DNA of 64,000 nucleotides, from contig NBMI01000031.1 of NCBI GenBank assembly GCA_002085445.1, positions 1-64,000 of the forward strand. Direction: 5' to 3'. The notes below the pieces were generated by a model. That model had not been told where the DNA came from, did no database searches, and saw only the letters and a program-made list of their open reading frames with translations. Both the position numbers and the translations under genes were made by a program. The stretch comes from Candidatus Parabeggiatoa sp. nov. 2 (GTDB lineage: Bacteria; Pseudomonadota; Gammaproteobacteria; Beggiatoales; Beggiatoaceae). Shown here one piece after another: positions 58,541 to 64,000 of the stretch (its first letter is position 1; each line of letters starts with the position of its first letter).

Positions 58541-58903
58541 TCACTTTTCACATTCTTTCACCGGTGCTACTGAGTCGATTAATGCCGACAAGCGACTACC
58601 ATATTCAATAGAACTATCATGCACAAACTGCAAGCGTGGTGTGGTGCGCGTGGTTAAGCGTTGGGACAAATGATGCCGCAACCGCCCAGCGACCGCGTCT
58701 AGCTTGGCAATCGTTTGTTCAATACTCAAGCTACCGCCAAGAGCTGTCACATAAACACGCGCATATTTTAAATCTGGCGAGACATCTACTGAGGAAACGG
58801 TGAGCATTCCCAAACCTGGGTCACTGATTTCTCGGCGGATGATGTCGGCCAATTCGCGCTGGATTTGCACACCTACACGTTGGGTACGACTGAATTCTTT
58901 CAT
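58541..58903 (-). CDS. rbfA: Ribosome-binding factor A
   Basis: 120 aa, normal. KEFSRTQRVGVQIQRELADIIRREISDPGLGMLTVSSVDVSPDLKYARVYVT is a full RbfA signature; the KH-type fold binds the 30S subunit in late maturation and cold adaptation. ATG immediately follows (TTACCCA)n units; no Shine-Dalgarno. It sits between infB and truB as usual. Confidence 0.96.
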   Translation of the reverse strand: MKEFSRTQRVGVQIQRELADIIRREISDPGLGMLTVSSVDVSPDLKYARVYVTALGGSLSIEQTIAKLDAVAGRLRHHLSQRLTTRTTPRLQFVHDSSIEYGSRLSALIDSVAPVKECEK

Positions 58904-59067
58904 AATGGGTAATGGGTAATGGCTTCCTCAGCAAAAGTTTTTTTATAAAAAAATTTGCCGTTTGTGGCTCAAAAAAATAAAAAATTGTTTGGCATCGAAT
59001 GGAATACAATTACCAATTCGCGGCAAAAGTTTTTCTTTGCCGCGAAACCAATTACCAATTACCAATT
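58904..59067 (-). repeat. infB-rbfA spacer: inverted heptamers around hairpins
   Basis: On the coding strand: after the infB TGA come AATTGGT units (59041-59067), a hairpin with stem CGCGGCAAAG...CTTTTGCCGCG (59022-59047), another AATTGGTAATTG, an AT-rich stretch with a second imperfect hairpin, and CCATTACCCATTACCC up to the rbfA ATG. TAATGG and CCATTA units at the two ends are complementary. Confidence 0.85.
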
Positions 59068-62061
59068 TCAAAGTGTGCGAGCCACTGTTGTTTTTTCATA
59101 AATCTCAATCTGATCACCTGTTTTGACATCATTGTAGTTTTTGACGCCAATACCGCATTCCGTACCCGCTTTAACTTCCAAAACGTCTTCCTTGAAGCGG
59201 CGCAGCGATTCCAGTTCCCCTTCAAAAATAACAACATTATCGCGCAACACGCGGATAGGATTATTGCGTTTAACGATGCCATCTACAACGAGACAGCCAG
59301 CAACAGCACCAAATTTGGGGGAACGGAAAACTTGGCGTACTTCTGCTAAACCAATGATTTCTTCCTTGATTTCTGGCGCGAGCATGCCACTGAGGGCTTG
59401 TTTAACCTCGTCTATCGCCTCATAAATGACACTATAATAGTGTAAGTCCACCTCTTCGTCGTTAATCAAGCGTTTAGCACCGGCATCCGCTCGCACATTA
59501 AAGCCTATCAGAATCGCACCGGAAGCCACCGCCAAATTCACATCCGATTCATTAATGCCACCGACTCCACTGGCAACAATCTTTACCTTAACTTCATCGT
59601 TAGAAAGCTTGAGCAAGGCATCATTCAACGCTTCTGCCGAACCATTGACATCAGCTTTCAGCACAATCTTAAGGGTGTTGACTTGGCCAGCTTGCATCTG
59701 CGAAAACATATTTTCCAGTTTCGCGGCTTGCTGATGCGCCAGTTTGACTTGACGGTATTTTCCTTGCCTAAATAATGCGATTTCCCGCGCCTTGCGTTCA
59801 TCGGGCACCGCGACCGCTTCATCACCGGCACTGGGAACGCTAGACAATCCTAACACTTCAATCGGAATTGAAGGCCCAGCCTTTTCTATTGGCTTGCCAT
59901 TTTCATCTAGCATGGCCCGCACACGACCATATTCTTTGCCTGCCAACAGGACATTGCCCTTATGTAAGGTGCCACTTTGGACCAGCAAAGTTGCCACCGC
60001 GCCGCGTCCTTTATCCAAGCGTGATTCAATAATCACGCCCGTGGCTAAGCCTTCTGCAACCGTGGTCAATTCCAGCACTTCTGCCTGCAATAAAATGGAA
60101 TCCAGCAGCTCGTCAATACCTTCCCCTGTTTTCGCAGAAACCTGCACAAACATGGTATCGCCGCCCCATTCTTCTGGGACAACTTCTTGGGCAACCAATT
60201 CCTGTTTAACCCGTTCTGGATCGGCCCCATGTTTATCAATTTTATTGATAGCAACGACTATCGGCACCGAAGCCGCCTTGGCATGTTGAATGGCTTCGAT
60301 AGTTTGTGGCATCACGCCATCATCAGCCGCCACAACCAAAACCACAATATCGGTCACTTTTGCGCCTCGGGCCCGCATCGCGGTAAATGCCGCATGTCCG
60401 GGTGTATCCAAAAAGCTGATAGTACCTTTGGGCGTATCCACATGGTAGGCACCAATATGCTGAGTAATCCCACCCGCTTCGCCAGCCGCCACTTTTGTCA
60501 CACGAATATAGTCAAGTAAAGACGTTTTACCATGATCAACATGTCCCATAATGGTGACCACCGGGGCGCGGGCAACCCGAACACCCGCTTGCTCACCGGT
60601 TTTGATTAAGCTTTCTTCAATTTCATTTTCTTTCAATAATTTAGGAATGTGCCCCATTTCATCGACGACAATGGCGGCCGTTTCCTGATCAATCACCTGA
60701 TTGATTGTTACCATTGAACCCATCTTCATCATGGTCTTGATGACCAAAGCCGCTTTGACTGACATTTTCTGCGCCAGTTCAGCAACCGTAAGGGTTTCTG
60801 GCAGGGTCACTTCGCGCACTATCGGTGCGGTTGGCTTGGTAAAAGCACCGTGCTGCGGTTTTTCTGGAGGTTTAGCGGCCTTTTGCTTGTTCCTTTTCTT
60901 AGCTTTTTTGGAATCCGCTTCCGGCCGCTCATGCTTGGCCAACTTGGAATCGTAATCCCGTTCGTGAGAAGCGGATTTGCTGTCTTTGCCAGTTTGACTC
61001 TTTCCCTTGCGTTTAGTCGGTTTTTTACGCTGTTTGTCCGCATTCGCCGCATTGTGAGCCTGAAACGTCCTCGGCGAACCATCAACGCTTGTTGACGTGG
61101 CCCATTGGCGTTTTTTATCGAGAGCCGGTTTAGCCACCTCGCTTTTACGTTTCGCAGAGGATGTCTCGACTTTTTGTTGAGTGTCCGATTTGACCGCTGC
61201 AGCCCCCGTCGCTTGACGCGGTGCTGTGTGACTCTTTGGGGGTTTCGCTCCCGTTTTAGGGGGTTGGCGCTTTTTAGCTCTGACTTTTACCGTACTCGTC
61301 GTGTCCGACTTGGCCGCAGCCGCAGTGGGTTGGCGCTTTTTGGTTTTGATTTGTATCACGGCCGTATTTGACTTGATTGTCGGCCGTTGAGCGGGTTGGG
61401 GCTTGGAATCGACGGGTGCTCCCAACGTGTCTGCTTTCACTGCCGAAGTCGGTTGGCGCTTTTTCTCTTTGACTGGCCCGCCACCTTTGCTAGACGGGGT
61501 GTCAGCATTGATTTTATTTCTTGAATCAATAGGTTGGACAGACGAAGAGTGTTCTTTGTTTTCTTTCTGGGCACCCATCGTTGTGCGGCGTTTCGGTTGG
61601 GCCGCCGCTTTCTGCACCGCGACCTCCCCTTTTTTGGGTATCGCGGCGACCGGTGCCTGTTGCTGACGATGGATTTCTTCTTCGACTTTTCGTTCTGGGT
61701 GATCGAGGCGTTCACCCTCCTTACTTAAGCCTTGGCTCTCGACGATACCGCGCTTGATGTAGGTGCGTTTTTTTCTCACTTCAACCGGCACCGTTTTAGC
61801 ACGCCCAGCCGCATTAGGCACCCTGATTTCACTTTTGGTTTTACGCTTGAGAGTAATTTTTTTGGGTATCGCCGTTGTCGTTTTTTCAGTCTCTTTGCCA
61901 TGAAGATGGCGCAGATGAGTCAACAACTGTAATTTTTCCTTATCATTAATGTTGTCATCGGCACCTTTGGCAGACAGCCCAGCATCGCCTAATTGCGCCA
62001 ATAAACGTTCAATAGGAATCCTCACCACATCGGCAAATTGTCTTACGGTCACTTCAGCCAT
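59068..62061 (-). CDS. infB: Translation initiation factor IF-2
   Basis: 997 aa (E. coli 890). Residues 1-55 are the N-terminal IF2N domain ([20 protein letters not shown]). Residues about 60-410 are a long Lys/Ala/Pro-rich disordered linker with repeated KKRQPT or KKRQPP motifs. A second IF2N-like region ([19 protein letters not shown]) precedes the G domain, with G1 GHVDHGKTS at about 506, G3 DTPGHAAF, G4 NKID and G5 SAK. Domains II-IV follow and end KTTVARTL. It positions fMet-tRNA on the 30S subunit. No Shine-Dalgarno: a (TAACTGA)n array ends 3 bp from the ATG. The TGA is followed by a TTGGTAA array. Confidence 0.97.
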   Translation of the reverse strand: MAEVTVRQFADVVRIPIERLLAQLGDAGLSAKGADDNINDKEKLQLLTHLRHLHGKETEKTTTAIPKKITLKRKTKSEIRVPNAAGRAKTVPVEVRKKRTYIKRGIVESQGLSKEGERLDHPERKVEEEIHRQQQAPVAAIPKKGEVAVQKAAAQPKRRTTMGAQKENKEHSSSVQPIDSRNKINADTPSSKGGGPVKEKKRQPTSAVKADTLGAPVDSKPQPAQRPTIKSNTAVIQIKTKKRQPTAAAAKSDTTSTVKVRAKKRQPPKTGAKPPKSHTAPRQATGAAAVKSDTQQKVETSSAKRKSEVAKPALDKKRQWATSTSVDGSPRTFQAHNAANADKQRKKPTKRKGKSQTGKDSKSASHERDYDSKLAKHERPEADSKKAKKRNKQKAAKPPEKPQHGAFTKPTAPIVREVTLPETLTVAELAQKMSVKAALVIKTMMKMGSMVTINQVIDQETAAIVVDEMGHIPKLLKENEIEESLIKTGEQAGVRVARAPVVTIMGHVDHGKTSLLDYIRVTKVAAGEAGGITQHIGAYHVDTPKGTISFLDTPGHAAFTAMRARGAKVTDIVVLVVAADDGVMPQTIEAIQHAKAASVPIVVAINKIDKHGADPERVKQELVAQEVVPEEWGGDTMFVQVSAKTGEGIDELLDSILLQAEVLELTTVAEGLATGVIIESRLDKGRGAVATLLVQSGTLHKGNVLLAGKEYGRVRAMLDENGKPIEKAGPSIPIEVLGLSSVPSAGDEAVAVPDERKAREIALFRQGKYRQVKLAHQQAAKLENMFSQMQAGQVNTLKIVLKADVNGSAEALNDALLKLSNDEVKVKIVASGVGGINESDVNLAVASGAILIGFNVRADAGAKRLINDEEVDLHYYSVIYEAIDEVKQALSGMLAPEIKEEIIGLAEVRQVFRSPKFGAVAGCLVVDGIVKRNNPIRVLRDNVVIFEGELESLRRFKEDVLEVKAGTECGIGVKNYNDVKTGDQIEIYEKTTVARTL

Positions 62062-62063
62062 TA

Positions 62064-62139
62064 TTCAGTTATCAGTTATCAGTTATCAGTTATCAGTTAT
62101 CAGTTATCAGTTATCAGTATCAGTTATCAGTTATCAGTT
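62064..62139 (-). repeat. (TAACTGA)n array at the infB start
   Basis: About ten units on the coding strand, the longest TAACTGA array in the window, directly before the infB ATG. The rest of the spacer to 62610 has a GAGCGAAGCGAGATC-type palindrome and no gene. Confidence 0.93.
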
Positions 62140-62610
62140 GAGGCCGCTGCCAAACTCGTTATGACCCCCTCTCCCTAGATTCTGGGATATCGTCGTTTTG
62201 CAGAACGCGGCGTTTTCAGAGTTTTCAGTTTTCAGTTATCAATTACCCGTTTTCATGACTTCTACTTTGTCACATTATACCTAAGCAATTGATTTATACT
62301 TAGCACCGATCTCGGAATCCGTTTTTGCGGAAAAAAACTTTTGCCTCGATCACAATTTGAGCTTTGATCTCGCGTAACGAAGAACGAAACTACGTTCCGA
62401 GCGAAGCGAGATCAGTTTGACACACCCCCCTACCCCTTCGATCCGGGGAGTTAAGTCCCCTTACGTCAGGGGATGCCTAGGGTGTGTGACGGTACTCAAA
62501 AAAGCGCAACTTGTGTGCAGTATATATAGAGGGCCTATTTTGGCAGTTCTTATTAAATACAATGAGTTACATAAAATCTGACCCAGTAGAATTACTCACG
62601 GCTCACTGAC

Positions 62611-62741
62611 ATAGATTTTCAGAAAAATAATTTCTTTGGCAACCAACAGCTTCCGACAGTTATCTCGCTCCGCTCGTTACCGCGTTTGTCTGAAAGCTTT
62701 CGTCCCCTAAAGGGGACTAAATAATTATCCGAAAATCTATA
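62611..62741. repeat. MITE-like element, copy C
   Basis: About 131 bp, ATAGATTTTCAGAAAAATAA...ATAATTATCCGAAAATCTAT, with the interior TTTCTTTGGCAACCAACAGC, ATCTCGCTCCGCTCGTTAC and TCCCCTAAAGGGGA. It lies in the nusA-infB spacer. Confidence 0.88.
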
Positions 62742-62795
62742 ACCTTCTATTGTTCACTGATAACAAAATAGTCACTGTGAACAACTCTTCACTGA

Positions 62796-62852
62796 TAACT
62801 GATAACTGATTTAGAGGCGAAATTTTGACAAGAAAATTTCGCCTCGAACTGA
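62796..62852 (-). other. Hairpin and stop-side heptamers after nusA
   Basis: Immediately after the nusA stop (TAATCAGTTC) comes a perfect 13-bp stem GAGGCGAAATTTT / AAAATTTCGCCTC (62814-62845), then TCAGTTATCAGTTATCAG on the coding strand. No T run, so a terminator is not certain. It is one of the hairpins found inside heptamer arrays. Confidence 0.75.
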
Positions 62853-64000
62853 TTACAGAAACCAAGACTCACGTGCGGTCATAATGAGTTGACCGGCATG
62901 CACTTCATCCATCCCTTCAAGAGTCATCAAATCCGAAACCGATTGCTCAGCCAGATCATCGAGACTAACAATCCCACGACTGGCAAGTGCTTGCGCCCAT
63001 TTATCATTCATACCCGCCACGGTACGCAAATCTTCGGCCGGCTTTGCTTCGTCTAATTTTTCTTCACTAGCAATCTCGCGTGTCAGCAGTGCATCCTTGG
63101 CACGGGTACGCAATTCCTTGACAAGCTCTTCATCAAATTCCTTAATCTCAAGCATTTCATTGAGCGGTACATAAGCCACTTCTTCAAGAGTGGAAAATCC
63201 TTCTTGCACTAAAATGCTGGCTATATCCTCATCAACCTCCAATTCCTCCATGAGCAATTCTAGCACCGCCAGTGCTTCTTGCTCATGTTTTTCCTCCGCC
63301 TGCGATTCGGTCATAACATTTAAAGTCCAACCGGTCAACTGACCAGCAAGGCGCACATTTTGCCCATTGCGCCCTATGGCGATAGACAGTTGATCTTCGC
63401 GCACCGCAACGTCCATGCTGTGAGTCTCTTCATCGACAATTAGAGACACCACTTCCGCCGGTGCCATGGCATTCATAACGAACTGTGCGGGATTCTCATC
63501 CCACACGATAATATCGACCCGTTCACCAGCCAGTTCGTTTGAGATAGCTTGCACTCGTGAACCACGCATTCCCACACACGCGCCGATAGGATCAATACGG
63601 GGGTCTTTAGGTTTCACGGCAATTTTAGCACGTAACCCCGGATCACGGGCCGCCCCCTCGATTTGAAGAAAATGTTCTCCAATTTCAGGGACTTCCATAT
63701 TAAACAACCTAATCAATAATTCCGGTGCAGTGCGCGAGAGGAATAATTGTGGCCCCCGTGGCTCAGGACGTACACTTTGTAAATAGCCACGCAGACGATC
63801 ACCCGGACGTACCGCCTCGCGGGGAATCATTTCCTCACGCCCAATCAGCGCTTCCGCATTATTCCCCAAATCAAGGATGACATTGCCGCGTTCTACGCGC
63901 TTGACGACTCCACTGACCAACTCACCTTGCCGATCCTTGTAGGCTTCAACGATTTGTGCCCGTTCGGCCTCACGGATTTTTTGCACTATCACTTGTTTGG
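62853..64000 (-). CDS. nusA: Transcription factor NusA, partial (5' end beyond window)
   Basis: The visible 380 codons correspond to about residues 115-495 of E. coli NusA: end of the N-terminal domain, S1 ([21 protein letters not shown]), KH1 ([35 protein letters not shown]), KH2 ([20 protein letters not shown]) and two C-terminal acidic repeats with helix-hairpin-helix segments ([16 protein letters not shown] and [16 protein letters not shown]) typical of Gammaproteobacteria. It binds RNA polymerase and controls pausing, termination and antitermination. The frame runs open to the window edge; Met at 63992 is not the start. Confidence 0.97.
   Translation of the reverse strand, partial: KQVIVQKIREAERAQIVEAYKDRQGELVSGVVKRVERGNVILDLGNNAEALIGREEMIPREAVRPGDRLRGYLQSVRPEPRGPQLFLSRTAPELLIRLFNMEVPEIGEHFLQIEGAARDPGLRAKIAVKPKDPRIDPIGACVGMRGSRVQAISNELAGERVDIIVWDENPAQFVMNAMAPAEVVSLIVDEETHSMDVAVREDQLSIAIGRNGQNVRLAGQLTGWTLNVMTESQAEEKHEQEALAVLELLMEELEVDEDIASILVQEGFSTLEEVAYVPLNEMLEIKEFDEELVKELRTRAKDALLTREIASEEKLDEAKPAEDLRTVAGMNDKWAQALASRGIVSLDDLAEQSVSDLMTLEGMDEVHAGQLIMTARESWFL

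Overview
The window looks like the chromosome of a large filamentous or giant sulfur bacterium of the Beggiatoaceae/Thiotrichales (Gammaproteobacteria). Gammaproteobacterial signs are a BamC lipoprotein next to dapA, an E. coli-type SpeD, the bifunctional HldE and HldD, and the nusA-infB-rbfA-truB-rpsO-pnp order. The Beggiatoaceae assignment is inference: it rests on TAACTGA direct repeats in front of start codons (a feature I recall being reported for marine Beggiatoaceae), LRR-Roco and WGR/beta-propeller proteins, and very long repeat-filled intergenic DNA. No rRNA or marker was available to prove it.

Layout. 1-6.3 kb: tandem repeats, an unknown protein, a tiny membrane protein, an OmpA-like lipoprotein and a membrane-anchored J-domain protein. 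7-17 kb: OsmC-like protein, two near-identical tRNA(CAU) genes each with its own promoter, speD, a periplasmic thioredoxin-like protein, hldD and hldE (LPS heptose synthesis), a decayed TnpB and a DUF3108 protein. 18-22 kb: bamC, a miniature BamC-like lipoprotein, dapA and a short helical protein. 23-33 kb: a Met-rich membrane coiled-coil protein, a TerB-like protein, a CBS-pair protein, frameshifted YjbQ and LprI-like genes, a MATE transporter and an M28 peptidase. 33.8-50.6 kb: an accessory, repeat-rich island with LRR paralogues in several stages of decay around one intact LRR-Roco protein, a 12-residue repeat ORF, a WGR/beta-propeller gene with a frameshift, and two ATPase genes carrying stop codons. 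51-64 kb: a UbiA-family prenyltransferase, an ADP-ribosylglycohydrolase-like protein and the translation/RNA cluster on the minus strand, with pnp split.

The main observation is a genome-wide style of gene punctuation. Short arrays of 7-bp direct repeats sit against genes. The unit upstream of a start codon (for example TTACCCA, TTACCAA, TAACTGA, TTAATCA on the coding strand) is the reverse complement of the unit found at stop codons (TGGGTAA, TTGGTAA, TCAGTTA, TGATTAA). Several arrays themselves provide the stop codon. Genes with an array directly at the start mostly lack a Shine-Dalgarno sequence, while several neighbours without arrays have one. Inverted hairpins with a GGCAAAAG-type stem sit inside many arrays. 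Intergenic spaces are therefore often bounded by mutually complementary heptamer arrays.

At least seven genes are interrupted by a single frameshift, stop or small deletion, including pnp. Some lie in homopolymers and could be sequencing errors; others (a deletion in pnp, two in-frame TAA codons in ATPase genes) look more like real decay.
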